Assembly: GCF_040151475.1 (NCBI RefSeq)
Contig: NZ_JBDKWG010000150.1
Coordinates: forward strand, 119,570 to 183,569
DNA: 64,000 nt
Source: CAXBNB01 sp040151475
GTDB taxonomy: Bacteria; Bacteroidota; Bacteroidia; Cytophagales; Cyclobacteriaceae
Reading direction: 5' to 3'
Below, one piece after another: positions 8,892 to 18,450 of the stretch (within the stretch, counting starts at the first letter, position 1; the number at the start of each line of letters is the position of its first letter). Below the pieces are notes generated by a model. That model worked only from the letters and a program-made list of their open reading frames with translations, was not told the DNA's origin and made no database searches. The position numbers and the translations under genes are program-made.

Positions 8892-10547
8892 ATGAATAAA
8901 CTATTTGGACTGATCATTTTAGCTGTATTACTCTCTGATATTAAGCCAATCACAGCTCAAGATCATCAATATACAAGACAAGACTCGTTGCGTGGTTCTA
9001 TCACTCCTGAGCGTATATGGTGGGATTTGACTTATTATCATTTAGACCTCAAAGTTGACATAGACAATAAATTCATCTTCGGAAAAAATTCAGTTTATTA
9101 TAAAGTCTTAACTCCAAACCAGGTGATACAGATTGATTTGCAGCCTCCAATGAAAATCGATAAAGTACTGCAAAATGGAAAAGAGTTGACGGTCAGACAT
9201 GAAACGAATGCTCATTTCATTGAATTATCTGAAGTGCAAAGGGAGGGGGCTCAAATGGAATTGGATATATACTATTCGGGTAATCCAATTGAAGCGAAGA
9301 ATGCTCCCTGGGATGGAGGTATAGTTTGGTCAAGGGATAAAAAAGGAAATCCCTTTGTAGCATCAGCTTGTCAGGGAATTGGTGCCAGTGTCTGGTGGCC
9401 ATGCAAAGACCATAGTTATGATGAACCAGACAGCATGCTTATAAGTACTACAGTTCCTGAGACATTGACAAATGTTTCTAATGGTCGGTTGAGGAAGGTT
9501 GACGAAAATGTTGATGGAACAAAAACATATCATTGGTTTGTGTCGAACCCCATCAATAATTACGGAGTGAATATTAATATTGGCAATTATGTACACTTTT
9601 CAGAAAAATATACAGGAGAGAAGGGAAGTCTTGATATGGATTTTTATGTGTTAAAGTATAATTTGAAAAAGGCTCAAAAACAGTTTACACAGGCAGCCAT
9701 GACTATCGAAGCTTTGGAATATTGGTTTGGTCCTTATCCTTTCTATGAAGATGGTTATAAGCTGGTGGAGGTGCCTTATCTGGGGATGGAGCACCAGAGT
9801 TCGGTAACTTATGGTAATGGCTATAGCAATGGTTATAGAGGTCGTGATTTGAGTAGCTCGGGTTGGGGAATGAAATTTGACTTTATCATTGTGCACGAAA
9901 GTGGTCATGAGTGGTTTGCCAATAATATTACCAACATTGACGTAGCTGACATGTGGATTCATGAATCATTTACTTCATACTCAGAAAATCTATTCCTCGA
10001 CTATCATTATGGAAAGAAAGCCTCGTCTGAATATGTGATCGGTACCCGACTCAATATTGTGAATGACGAACCTATTATTGCTGATTACGGCGTAAATCAG
10101 AGAAGTTCAATTGATATTTATTATAAAGGATCTAATATACTTCATACTTTGAGGCAAATCATTGATAATGATGAAAAATGGCGACAAATCCTTAGAGGAT
10201 TGAATAAGGAGTTTTATCACCAAACAGTCTCAACCAGGCAGGTAGAAAATTTTATTTCTCAACAAGTCGGTATCAATCTTAAAAGCTTTTTTGACCAATA
10301 TTTGCGAGATTCTCGAATGCCTGTGTTGGAATATTTTATAAGGAATAATGAATTGAATGCAAGGTGGACAAACTGCTTAGGTGAATTTGATATGTCTCTG
10401 AAAATCAAGTCGAATGGTAAAGAACATTGGATAAAGCCTACTACGCAATGGCAAGTGATGAAGCTGGATGAAAAAACAGAATCCATCCGGATAGATTCAA
10501 ACTTTTATGTAGGCAGCATGAATGTTTTGGGAAATTCGAAAGATTAG
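8892..10547 (+). CDS. M1-family zinc metallopeptidase (aminopeptidase N-like), secreted
   Basis: A 551-residue M1 peptidase with a signal peptide (MNKLFGLIILAVLL...ITAQ). Starting at the ATG at 8892 gives this signal peptide; a longer frame back to 8793 overlaps miaA and adds a non-secretory tail. The zinc site is complete: H335-E336-x-x-H339 followed by E358 after the canonical 18 residues. The usual GAMEN exopeptidase motif is replaced by GMEHQ, which is seen in short bacterial M1 members. The family's C-terminal helical domain is largely missing, as in other Bacteroidota ~550-residue versions. It probably trims peptides in the periplasm. The 3' end overlaps the convergent ppa stop by 4 bp. 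Confidence 0.93.
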   Translation: MNKLFGLIILAVLLSDIKPITAQDHQYTRQDSLRGSITPERIWWDLTYYHLDLKVDIDNKFIFGKNSVYYKVLTPNQVIQIDLQPPMKIDKVLQNGKELTVRHETNAHFIELSEVQREGAQMELDIYYSGNPIEAKNAPWDGGIVWSRDKKGNPFVASACQGIGASVWWPCKDHSYDEPDSMLISTTVPETLTNVSNGRLRKVDENVDGTKTYHWFVSNPINNYGVNINIGNYVHFSEKYTGEKGSLDMDFYVLKYNLKKAQKQFTQAAMTIEALEYWFGPYPFYEDGYKLVEVPYLGMEHQSSVTYGNGYSNGYRGRDLSSSGWGMKFDFIIVHESGHEWFANNITNIDVADMWIHESFTSYSENLFLDYHYGKKASSEYVIGTRLNIVNDEPIIADYGVNQRSSIDIYYKGSNILHTLRQIIDNDEKWRQILRGLNKEFYHQTVSTRQVENFISQQVGINLKSFFDQYLRDSRMPVLEYFIRNNELNARWTNCLGEFDMSLKIKSNGKEHWIKPTTQWQVMKLDEKTESIRIDSNFYVGSMNVLGNSKD

Positions 10548-11092
10548 GATTTCTTCATCAACTCATTGTAATCATTGATCGCCTGCTTAACGATAAGTTT
10601 GGCAATATCTGCATCTAAAAAGTCTTTGACCTCAACTGTTTTCTTTTCCAGTTTTTTATAGTCTTCAAAGAAATTCCTCAGCTCTTTCACAAAGTGTTTT
10701 GGGAGTTCTGAAATGTCATTGATATGGTTGACACTCATGTCATTTTCTGCTACAGCTATGATCTTATCATCGTGCTCACCCTGATCCAGCATCCTCATCA
10801 CGCCAATTACTTTCGCAGGTACTATACAAAGCGGAACGATAGTGATTTGAGACAAAACCATGATGTCCAACGGGTCATTGTCATCACAATAGGTACGTGG
10901 AATAAATCCGTAATTCGCCGGATAATATATAGAAGAATACAGCACACGATCCATTCTAAGCAACCCACTTTGTTTGTCCAACTCATACTTTGCTCTGGTG
11001 GCAGTGGGAATCTCAATGATACCATTTACTGTGTCAGGTGCATTTTCACCTATTTCTACAGAGTGCCAGGGGTTGTTGGATTTGTTGCTCAT
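10544..11092 (-). CDS. ppa: Family I inorganic pyrophosphatase
   Basis: A soluble Mg2+-dependent pyrophosphatase that hydrolyses PPi to two phosphates and drives biosynthetic reactions forward. The protein is 182 residues, the normal bacterial size. The family signature with metal-binding aspartates appears as DDNDPLDIMV. The substrate region YPANYGFIPRT is also present. It is transcribed alone, with an upstream intergenic region of about 105 bp shared with the end of the NUDIX gene. Confidence 0.96.
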   Translation of the reverse strand: MSNKSNNPWHSVEIGENAPDTVNGIIEIPTATRAKYELDKQSGLLRMDRVLYSSIYYPANYGFIPRTYCDDNDPLDIMVLSQITIVPLCIVPAKVIGVMRMLDQGEHDDKIIAVAENDMSVNHINDISELPKHFVKELRNFFEDYKKLEKKTVEVKDFLDADIAKLIVKQAINDYNELMKKS

Positions 11093-11198
11093 CTTTGATT
11101 TATTGTTTAGTGCTATTTGATAATTTGATTTTTATCAACATTAATATTGTTGCAAGTTAATATTGTTTCCTAACCTGATGGCAACAATATTATCTCAA

Positions 11199-11918
11199 TT
11201 ACTTAAAACCGTGAACTTTTTGGATTGGTTTAATCCCGGATCTGTCCTCATGCAACATTGGATTTTCGAAATAAGTAATGATCACACTCTGAATAGTGGC
11301 AAATGTGTTGGTCATTGCTATTTCTACTTCACGTTTATTCATCCACCTTGCCTCTACGATTCCCTCTTCTTTTTGTGGTTTTAGGTTTGAATCATCTATA
11401 CAATCCATAGCATACCAATAAGTTCTTTTCAATACATACTTGTTGTTGCGTAGATAGGTGTGCCAGGTAGCTCCAATTTTACTGTGAATTTTTACTCTTA
11501 CGCCTGTTTCTTCTTCTACTTCACGCAATGCACCTTCCTTTTTTGTTTCGTTGTTTTCTAGTTTTCCTTTGGGCAAGTCCCACTTTCCTTTTCTGAAAAT
11601 CAACAAAACCTTATCCCCATTTTGCACAATGCCTCCGCCGGCTTCTACTATATCAAACTTAGATTTCAGGTATTCAACACTTTTGACTTTGTCTTTTACC
11701 TGAATAAGAATCTTTTTGATCTTATCATGGCGTTTTTTAGTCATAATCTTCAAGAGATCGTCTATGGCTTCCCTGTCTTTGTTGCGTATTAAAACCCGTC
11801 CTTTTAACTTATTAAGTGAGATTTTCTCCTCTTCATGGGTGATCTCAATGTCATAAGACTTTTTGGTATGTTTTTTATCGGTAATTTTTACCGGGATGTC
11901 ATTAATATATATCCTCAT
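11199..11918 (-). CDS. NUDIX hydrolase with N-terminal extension
   Basis: A 239-residue protein with a complete Nudix box, G-x5-E-x7-REVEEETGV, following WDLPKGK. The box binds divalent metal and places the catalytic glutamates. About 105 residues precede the Nudix domain and do not look like a known domain to me. The start is taken at the ATG at 11918 (MRIYIND); a ten-residue longer frame begins at 11948. It is divergent from pyrE. Substrate unknown; an (oxidised) nucleotide or nucleoside diphosphate derivative is likely from the family. Confidence 0.87.
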   Translation of the reverse strand: MRIYINDIPVKITDKKHTKKSYDIEITHEEEKISLNKLKGRVLIRNKDREAIDDLLKIMTKKRHDKIKKILIQVKDKVKSVEYLKSKFDIVEAGGGIVQNGDKVLLIFRKGKWDLPKGKLENNETKKEGALREVEEETGVRVKIHSKIGATWHTYLRNNKYVLKRTYWYAMDCIDDSNLKPQKEEGIVEARWMNKREVEIAMTNTFATIQSVIITYFENPMLHEDRSGIKPIQKVHGFK

Positions 11919-12131
11919 ACATATATAATTATTAGGAAGCAAAGTCAACTTAAATCATTCGACACTTCTTCCTTAGGCTATCTCCTTTATCTGTTACTAT
12001 TGGCTATCAATTACTTATATCAATAGAGATATTGTTCACATTAATACGTCGCTAATCTATAGAATAATTCTCTGCCAAAGAGTAGAAAATATTACTAATT
12101 TAGCACTCAGAAATTTATTAAATAATACAGG

Positions 12132-12761
12132 ATGAGTATCAAAAATTACATTGCCACCGAATTGTTGAAAATAGAAGCCATCAAACTAAGACCGAATGAC
12201 CCCTTTACGTGGAGTTCGGGATGGAATTCTCCAATTTATTGTGACAACCGAATGACTTTATCTTATCCTGAATTGAGGGCTGCAATTAAAAATGCATTCA
12301 AAGAAGAAATTGAAAAACGGTATCCTGATGTAGAAGCCATTGCAGGTGTAGCCACTGCCGGAATACCACAAGGAGCATTAATTGCTGATGCTATGGGATT
12401 GCCTTTTATTTATGTGCGCTCCAAAGCCAAAGGACATGGCATGACCAATATGATAGAAGGTGAGGTAAGGAAAGGCCAAAAAGTTGTAGTGATTGAAGAT
12501 TTGATTTCAACTGGTGGAAGTTCCATAAAAGCTGCTTTGGCTTTGAGAGAAGCAGGAATAGAAGTATTGGGGCTTGGAGCTATATTCACTTATGGATTTC
12601 CACATGCAGCAGCCAACTTTAAAGCAGAAAACCTGGACTTTTTTACTTTGAGTGACTATACAGCTATGCTCAAACCAGCTGTAGAAATGGGGTATATTAG
12701 TGATGCCGATCTCAAATCTCTTGGAGAATGGAGAGAAAATCCAGAAGGGTGGAGGAAGTAG
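12132..12761 (+). CDS. pyrE: Orotate phosphoribosyltransferase
   Basis: PyrE joins orotate to PRPP to make orotidine 5'-monophosphate in pyrimidine synthesis. The protein is 209 residues, the usual size. The PRPP-binding motif VVVIEDLISTGGSS is at about residues 118-131, and the flexible catalytic loop RSKAKGHG, which contributes lysines to the partner subunit, lies just before it. It is a single gene, divergent from the NUDIX gene and convergent with the TIGR02757 gene. Confidence 0.96.
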   Translation: MSIKNYIATELLKIEAIKLRPNDPFTWSSGWNSPIYCDNRMTLSYPELRAAIKNAFKEEIEKRYPDVEAIAGVATAGIPQGALIADAMGLPFIYVRSKAKGHGMTNMIEGEVRKGQKVVVIEDLISTGGSSIKAALALREAGIEVLGLGAIFTYGFPHAAANFKAENLDFFTLSDYTAMLKPAVEMGYISDADLKSLGEWRENPEGWRK

Positions 12762-12791
12762 TAGAAGCAGGTTGACTTTATGCAGGTAGAA

Positions 12792-13568
12792 TCAAAACTT
12801 CTCGATCACTCCCAAACCAAATAAAGCAAAATCATACTTCACAGGATCATTTGGATCAAATTTCTGTAAGTTTTGGGTGAGTTCCTCTGCTGTTTGCCAG
12901 TCGGTTTGTTTTCTGGTAATCAATCCCAGTTTTCTTGCAATCCTATCCACGTGTACATCGCATGGACATATTAATGCAGATGTTGGTATATTTTTCCAAA
13001 TACCAAAATCAACTCCATTTTTATCATTTCGTGCCATCCATCGCAGAAACATATTGAGACGTTTACATGCCGATTTGTTGGCAGGAGTTGAGATGTGTTT
13101 TTTTGTTCTTTGAGGAAAATCAGGCAGATCGAAAAAGTAGTTTCTGAAATGAATCAGCGCAGATTTCATCTCAAAATCGTTGTTATTTGATGCACTGATG
13201 AATGCCATTTCCAAAGAATCATGCTGATGGTAATGATGTTTTAATTTTTCAATAAAATAAAGCGTATCTGTAGCATTGAATGTACGGTGTTTGAAGCTTA
13301 GCAAGCGTTTGAGGTCTGTATCCTCATGGGAGGCAATGAAATCATGAGGTGAGTTGTCCATCAATTGCATCAACTCATTGCACTTGTTGATGATGGTCTT
13401 TCTTTGTCCCCAGGCTAAAATGGAAGCGAAAAAACCAGCTATTTCAATGTCTTGTTTTTTTGAAAATTGGTGAGGGATACAAATTGGATCATCCTTTATG
13501 AAACTTGGATTGTTAAATTCCTCTACTTTTTGATCGAGAAAAGATTTTAACTCATTTGAATCAATCAT
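12792..13568 (-). CDS. TIGR02757/DUF2400 family protein
   Basis: A 258-residue protein that I recognise as the conserved TIGR02757 (DUF2400) family of Bacteroidota and others. Recognisable parts are the ASILAWGQRKTI segment near residue 50, the PCDVHVDRIARKLGL segment, which recalls helix-hairpin-helix glycosylase folds, and the C-terminal PVKYDFALFGLG. No biochemical function is established as far as I know. The start codon overlaps the end of the LysM gene by 8 bp, so it is the last gene of a three-gene operon (14639-15409, 13561-14649, this gene). Confidence 0.85.
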   Translation of the reverse strand: MIDSNELKSFLDQKVEEFNNPSFIKDDPICIPHQFSKKQDIEIAGFFASILAWGQRKTIINKCNELMQLMDNSPHDFIASHEDTDLKRLLSFKHRTFNATDTLYFIEKLKHHYHQHDSLEMAFISASNNNDFEMKSALIHFRNYFFDLPDFPQRTKKHISTPANKSACKRLNMFLRWMARNDKNGVDFGIWKNIPTSALICPCDVHVDRIARKLGLITRKQTDWQTAEELTQNLQKFDPNDPVKYDFALFGLGVIEKF

Positions 13569-14649
13569 TCTCTCTAACGTATCCTATTTCTACAGGTATT
13601 TTTGCATCGAGAGCTTTAAGTTTTTCATAAGCTGCATGTGATATTCGAATGAGAACATTCTTATTTATTCCGGTTTCAGGAAGTTTGCCTACCACACGAG
13701 CAAAGATTGACATATTGTTCATTTGGTTTTTTACCTCTATCACTGTTCCAACAGGAGCAGTACGGTGCAGGGCAAGATACCTTCTCGTGTCGTTTGTATT
13801 TTTTATTTTCATGGCAAACCCATCTTCAAGGGTTTTGTTTAAGTTTCCGATTTTTTCTGTTCGCTCTTTAAAGCGGCTATTGTTAGTCGATACATAAAGG
13901 GTGTCTATAGGTTCAAGTTCTTCAATTTCTTCTGTATCAGGCACTACTTCGTTTTTAATAGATAATTCGTTTTCTTGAGCTTTTTTAGAAATGAGTAATT
14001 TTTGTCCGATATTTAGCTCATTGGATGTCAGATTGTTAAGTCTTTTGATCTCCTCTAAAGAAGCGTTGTACGATCTGGATATACTATATAGAGTTTCAGA
14101 CCCTTTGACTATATGATATTGATTCTGATTCAGTCTGTTTTTTATAGGATCATTTTCCGCTATTGGAATAGTAACAGGCGATTTAATAGTACCTTGGTCA
14201 ATTGGTTTTTCCCTTTCCAAAGATTTAAACCCTACAATAAGTGTATCCCCAAGACTTAGTGTAGTTGATTCCAATCCATTTAAAAGGATCAAAGAATCAA
14301 TGGAAATGTTATATTGTTTTGATAACCTGTACGAAGTTTCACCCGGTAGTACCACGTGTAAAATTTCATTACCACTTAAAGAGATACTTTTTGAAGTCTC
14401 ATCTTCAAAATAAGGAACTACTATTTCCTGATTGATATTGATGCCATTTTCTATTCCCTTGTTGTTGTTGATTAATTCTTGAATTTTGACATTATATTTT
14501 TTAGAAATAGCAAACAACGTTTCCTGAGCATCTACTTTATGGATGATAAACTTTTTGCCTCCATTAGTTTCCATTCTCAAAGAGTCCATTCCTGTTGCTT
14601 TGCAGGCAAAACAAATAAACAGGGTTATAATCAGCAGCTTAAACTTCAT
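13561..14649 (-). CDS. LysM-repeat protein with C-terminal RlpA-like (DPBB) domain
   Basis: A 362-residue exported protein with a signal peptide ending near a cysteine (FICFACKATG), which may be a lipobox-like site. Three LysM repeats bind peptidoglycan: about residues 33-80 (HKVDAQETLFAISKKYNV), 90-140 (VLPGETSYRLSKQYNI) and 175-222 (HIVKGSETLYSISRSYNA). The last ~90 residues (YLALHRTAPVGTVIEVKN... and VLIRISHAAYEKL) look like the double-psi beta-barrel of RlpA-type proteins. It should act in the periplasm on or near the cell wall. It overlaps both operon neighbours (11 bp upstream, 8 bp downstream). Confidence 0.88.
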   Translation of the reverse strand: MKFKLLIITLFICFACKATGMDSLRMETNGGKKFIIHKVDAQETLFAISKKYNVKIQELINNNKGIENGININQEIVVPYFEDETSKSISLSGNEILHVVLPGETSYRLSKQYNISIDSLILLNGLESTTLSLGDTLIVGFKSLEREKPIDQGTIKSPVTIPIAENDPIKNRLNQNQYHIVKGSETLYSISRSYNASLEEIKRLNNLTSNELNIGQKLLISKKAQENELSIKNEVVPDTEEIEELEPIDTLYVSTNNSRFKERTEKIGNLNKTLEDGFAMKIKNTNDTRRYLALHRTAPVGTVIEVKNQMNNMSIFARVVGKLPETGINKNVLIRISHAAYEKLKALDAKIPVEIGYVREND

Positions 14650-15409
14650 ATATATTCAAAGTATTTTTATTTGATATAAAAACAAGTTTGTTTTCCAGTA
14701 CAAAAAAAGTGTCTTTTCCGATTCCTTTCAGGTTTTCACCCAGATTTATTGTGCACAATACCTCACCCTCACTATTTGCTACCAGTAATACGTTTCCCAG
14801 GGTTTTATTTTTATGAAAATAATAAGATAGAATCATAACATTTCCTACTTCCAGATACTCACAGCATATAGCCGCTTGATGTCCTGTTTTTTCATTAATG
14901 AATTTAGAAAACGTACCAAAATGCTCACTGTTCTCAGGATACAACAACGGAAAAGACTCAGTTTTATTAGACTGAATATCGTTTTCTTCTGGCATGTCAA
15001 TTACCAGACCTGTCTTAACGTCCCAGTAGGCAAACCGATTCTCAAAATACTGATGTGGAGACTTGATCACCTCTCCATTGACCTCCAAAATACGAAAGTT
15101 TTCTTTTTCCCACTCTAAACTTTTGGTTTTGTAATTATAGGCAATTGCAGTTGCGTGATCGGGGTTTTTACCGTTGTGGTATTCGTTGAGAATAAGATGG
15201 GTTGATGTGACTGATTTAAGTACCAGCGTTTTACTGTTTTTGACAAATACATCTTCTACAGCTATCTTGAAAGATTGCAGATCTACTATGTGATACTGGG
15301 GAGATGGAGTTGACTCGCTGATCTGTTCAAGACAAATGACCGCATGATCATCCGATGGTTTGACGAATCTTATTAAACTTGAAAATTGCTTTTGAAAAAG
15401 TATGTCCAA
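14639..15409 (-). CDS. DUF4905-like conserved protein
   Basis: A 256-residue protein without a signal peptide or membrane helix. It reads as a succession of beta strands with recurring aromatic and ILV residues, compatible with a propeller-like fold. I believe it matches the DUF4905 family of Cytophagales, from memory, and no function is known. The only usable start in frame is TTG at 15409, followed by DILFQKQF; the next upstream codons are ATT, ATT and a stop. It is the first gene of the operon with the LysM/DPBB and TIGR02757 genes, which suggests an envelope-related role (inference). Confidence 0.75.
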   Translation of the reverse strand: MDILFQKQFSSLIRFVKPSDDHAVICLEQISESTPSPQYHIVDLQSFKIAVEDVFVKNSKTLVLKSVTSTHLILNEYHNGKNPDHATAIAYNYKTKSLEWEKENFRILEVNGEVIKSPHQYFENRFAYWDVKTGLVIDMPEENDIQSNKTESFPLLYPENSEHFGTFSKFINEKTGHQAAICCEYLEVGNVMILSYYFHKNKTLGNVLLVANSEGEVLCTINLGENLKGIGKDTFFVLENKLVFISNKNTLNIYEV

Positions 15410-15620
15410 AATAATTTATGGTTAAGGGTATAGCTATAAATTACGCCAAACCGTTAAATTTACATTAGAAAGTTATCACTATAGAGTGATGGCAAAAATC
15501 GAAAATATTGAATACATATAAGCAATTAATCCTGATTAATCCATGGAAAATAATTGACTGTTTTTCAGAGTTGGTTTTGAATACTATTAACCTTACACTT
15601 TCATTAATTATCTATCTGGC

Positions 15621-16982
15621 ATGTTTATCCTAAAAAATATAAAATTTCTTCTCGTACCACTGCTATTTGTATCTCTGTCAGTTTTAGGGCAGGAAGAGAA
15701 AGTAAAAAAGGACAAACCCTTGGTATTCAAAATGAAATTGGATAGTGAAATCGATCCAAGAACCAACCGTTATTCTGAGCTGGCACTGGATCAGGCGAGA
15801 GAAATGGATGCTGATTATGTAATCATTGAAATGGATACTTATGGAGGTGCTCTAAATGATGCTGATGATATTCGAACCCGGGTAATGGAGTTTGAGATTC
15901 CCATTTATGTATTCATCAACAAAGATGCAGCATCTGCCGGGGCATTAATCTCCATCGCCTGTGACAGCATCTATATGGCTAAAGGTGCCAGTATAGGGGC
16001 AGCTACTGTGGTGACTGCAGATGGATCTGCTGCTCCGGATAAGTACCAGTCTTATATGCGCTCAATCATGCGGTCAACGGCAGAAGCAAATGGACGTGAT
16101 CCTAAAATAGCTGAGGCTATGGTGGATCAGAATATTGAAGTGGACAGCATATCTCAGGAAGGGCAGGTAATCACATTTTCTACCTCAGAGGCGATCAAAT
16201 ACGGTTATTGTGAAGCTCAGGTAGCCAATATAGATGAAATAATGAAACGTACAGGAGTTGAAGATTATGAACTCTATGAATATGCTTTGAGCGCAACCGA
16301 TAAACTCGTGCAAATATTCCTCAATCCCTTTCTGAGTGGTATTTTGATTATGGTTATTCTGGGTGGAATCTATTTTGAACTACAAACGCCTGGTGTGGGT
16401 TTTCCGATCTTAGCGGCTATTGTGGCTTTAGTACTTTACTTCATTCCTTACTACCTCAATGGATTGGCTGAAAATTGGGAGATAGCATTGTTTTTTGTAG
16501 GTATCATTTTAATAGCCCTGGAGATATTTGTGATCCCCGGCTTTGGGTTGGCAGGAGTAGCCGGAATCACTCTCACACTTGCCTCATTGGTATTGGTGAT
16601 GCTCAACAACAATGCATTTGACTTTTCATTTGTGGATACTTCTAAAATTATTACAGCATTGTTTACTACGGCTGTTGCACTAGGTGGTGCTATAGTTCTT
16701 ATGTTTATAGGTGGTGCTCGTTTGACACAATCAAATGTTTTCAAAAGAGTGGCTTTAATGGATGAAATGACAAAAGACCTGGGCTTTACATCCAATTTTA
16801 AAAAAGAAACTTTTACCGGAAAACAAGGGGTGGCTTACACAGTACTCAGGCCAAGTGGTAAAGTGATGATAGATGGAGAGTTGTATGATGCTTTTACCCG
16901 TGGAAATTATATAGAAAAAGATACTGAAATAGAAGTGATTTCCGATGAGGGGACATCTCTAAAAGTAAAAGCCATTTCATAA
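15621..16982 (+). CDS. NfeD/ClpP-class membrane serine protease
   Basis: A 453-residue long-form NfeD protein. A signal peptide (residues 1-23, ending VLGQ) leads into a ClpP-class protease domain: the nucleophile is S105 in DAASAGALIS, after EMDTYGG. Four to six hydrophobic helices follow (residues ~230-370), then a C-terminal soluble OB-like NfeD domain (~385-453). The family pairs with stomatin/SPFH proteins and cleaves membrane protein C termini, but no stomatin gene is adjacent here. The kdsB start follows after one base, so the two genes are almost certainly cotranscribed. Confidence 0.9.
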   Translation: MFILKNIKFLLVPLLFVSLSVLGQEEKVKKDKPLVFKMKLDSEIDPRTNRYSELALDQAREMDADYVIIEMDTYGGALNDADDIRTRVMEFEIPIYVFINKDAASAGALISIACDSIYMAKGASIGAATVVTADGSAAPDKYQSYMRSIMRSTAEANGRDPKIAEAMVDQNIEVDSISQEGQVITFSTSEAIKYGYCEAQVANIDEIMKRTGVEDYELYEYALSATDKLVQIFLNPFLSGILIMVILGGIYFELQTPGVGFPILAAIVALVLYFIPYYLNGLAENWEIALFFVGIILIALEIFVIPGFGLAGVAGITLTLASLVLVMLNNNAFDFSFVDTSKIITALFTTAVALGGAIVLMFIGGARLTQSNVFKRVALMDEMTKDLGFTSNFKKETFTGKQGVAYTVLRPSGKVMIDGELYDAFTRGNYIEKDTEIEVISDEGTSLKVKAIS

Positions 16983-16983
16983 A

Positions 16984-17745
16984 ATGAAGATATTAGGAGT
17001 AATTCCGGCAAGGTATGATTCGACTCGATTTCCCGGGAAATGTCTTGTGGATATTCAGGGAAAATCAATGGTAAGGCATGTGTATGAGCGGTCTGTTTTG
17101 GCTAAGTCATTGACTAAGGTAATAGTAGCGACAGATGATCAGCGAATTTTTGATGAAATAAAAAATCATAATGGCAATGTGGTGATGACTTCTACGACTC
17201 ATCGTAATGGGACAGAAAGGTGCAGTGAAGTGTTGGAGAAGGTTGAAGAAGAATATGATTACATTATCAATATTCAGGGAGACGAACCCTTTATCAATCC
17301 CAAACAGATTGAGATTCTGGCTTCTTGTCTTGATGGCAATACAGAACTTGGTACCTTAGTGAGGCATGAGACTGATATGGCCGTTTTAGATAGTCCAACT
17401 GAGATGAAGGTTGTACTCAATAAAAACATGGAAGCCATGTACTTTAGTCGGTCAGTTATTCCTTTTGTTCGTGATGCGAAAAAGTCAGACTGGGCGAAAA
17501 AACACCAATTCTACTTACATGTCGGTATTTATGCCTACAGAACGGACATTTTAAAGAAAATAGTTAAACTCTCGCCAGGTGAATTGGAAATGACAGAGTC
17601 ACTCGAACAATTGCGTTGGCTGGAAAACGGATACAAGATAAAAGTTGCTCTGACTACACACGAGTCGTTTATGATTGATACACCAGAAGATTTGGAAGCT
17701 GCACTTGAGCATTTCTCCCGAAAGAGGGCAGAGGTTTCTAATTGA
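16984..17745 (+). CDS. kdsB: 3-deoxy-manno-octulosonate cytidylyltransferase
   Basis: KdsB activates Kdo with CTP to give CMP-Kdo for lipopolysaccharide core synthesis. The protein is 253 residues, as expected. The nucleotide-binding N terminus PARYDSTRFPGKCL, the VATDD segment, NIQGDEPFI (metal-binding aspartate) and HVGIYAYR are all family signatures. This shows the organism makes a Kdo-containing outer membrane. It starts one base after the stop of the NfeD gene. Confidence 0.96.
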   Translation: MKILGVIPARYDSTRFPGKCLVDIQGKSMVRHVYERSVLAKSLTKVIVATDDQRIFDEIKNHNGNVVMTSTTHRNGTERCSEVLEKVEEEYDYIINIQGDEPFINPKQIEILASCLDGNTELGTLVRHETDMAVLDSPTEMKVVLNKNMEAMYFSRSVIPFVRDAKKSDWAKKHQFYLHVGIYAYRTDILKKIVKLSPGELEMTESLEQLRWLENGYKIKVALTTHESFMIDTPEDLEAALEHFSRKRAEVSN

Positions 17746-17760
17746 CTGGCCACTCAAAAG

Positions 17761-18063
17761 TCACATCTTATGCCCTTTGATGAGTAATGTTGAGCGAACG
17801 GATTGTTCTTTCAAATGCAAAAAGCTTAACCGGGTATCATCACTCAAAAAGTTGTTTAAATCTTCTTCAGAGTCAAAAGAGATAAAGTGTATTTCATAGG
17901 GACGGTCTTTGTCACCTGAAATATAAGATTCTTCTGTAGGCCGTAATCTGTAAATAATTTTGCCATTGTACTTTTCCATCAACGGAATAGCAAACTCTTC
18001 AAATTTCTGAAACGTTTTTTCTGCTCCGGATTTCACAAAAATCAGTTGAGTAATAAAAATCAT
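17761..18063 (-). CDS. DUF1330-like ferredoxin-fold protein
   Basis: A 100-residue protein with the beta-alpha-beta-beta-alpha-beta pattern of the dimeric alpha/beta barrel group: FITQLIFVKSGAE..., KYNGKIIYRLRPTE, EIHFISFDSEEDLNNFL. This resembles DUF1330 and related monooxygenase-like proteins. No catalytic residues can be pointed out. It is convergent with kdsB (15 bp between stops) and 36 bp downstream of the Hpt-domain gene on the same strand. Confidence 0.65.
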   Translation of the reverse strand: MIFITQLIFVKSGAEKTFQKFEEFAIPLMEKYNGKIIYRLRPTEESYISGDKDRPYEIHFISFDSEEDLNNFLSDDTRLSFLHLKEQSVRSTLLIKGHKM

Positions 18064-18099
18064 TAGTGTGGGTGTAGGAAGGATAGTACTAAAGAAATT

Positions 18100-18450
18100 C
18101 TAATACCTTCCTGTTGTTAATAAATCATCAATGTCAGAGAGTACTTCCAAAGAGTATTTATTAAGAAGGCTAATTTTAACAGAAATGGAATCTATGTCTA
18201 TTTCGTTCTTTGTAATTTGTTCGATCTCCCTTACCAAATTAGAAAACTCATCAATTCCAAGTAGTAATATAGAAGGCTTGATTTTATGAGCAATTCTACC
18301 CATTTCCTTCCAGTTTTTGGTCTCAAATGCATAGTTGATTCCATCTACTGATTCCGGGGTGATTTTTACGAAAGTGGTCAACATTTCTTTAATGAAGTCT
18401 CTGTCGTTATCACTAATGTTATATATATACTCTAAATCCACTTTTATCAT
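18100..18450 (-). CDS. Stand-alone Hpt phosphotransfer protein
   Basis: A 116-residue helical protein with the Hpt signature: the phospho-acceptor H55 in AHKIKPS, inside a four-helix pattern (FIKEMLTTFVKITPE..., LVREIEQIT...). Hpt proteins shuttle phosphate between a hybrid kinase's receiver and a final response regulator. No kinase or regulator gene lies next to it, so its partners are elsewhere. The 387 bp upstream hold no gene. Confidence 0.82.
   Translation of the reverse strand: MIKVDLEYIYNISDNDRDFIKEMLTTFVKITPESVDGINYAFETKNWKEMGRIAHKIKPSILLLGIDEFSNLVREIEQITKNEIDIDSISVKISLLNKYSLEVLSDIDDLLTTGRY

Noticed and set aside
15474..15490. Short hairpin ATCACT-ATAG-AGTGAT upstream of the NfeD gene
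   Set aside because: A 6-bp stem without a U-run in A+T-rich DNA is too likely by chance to name as a site.
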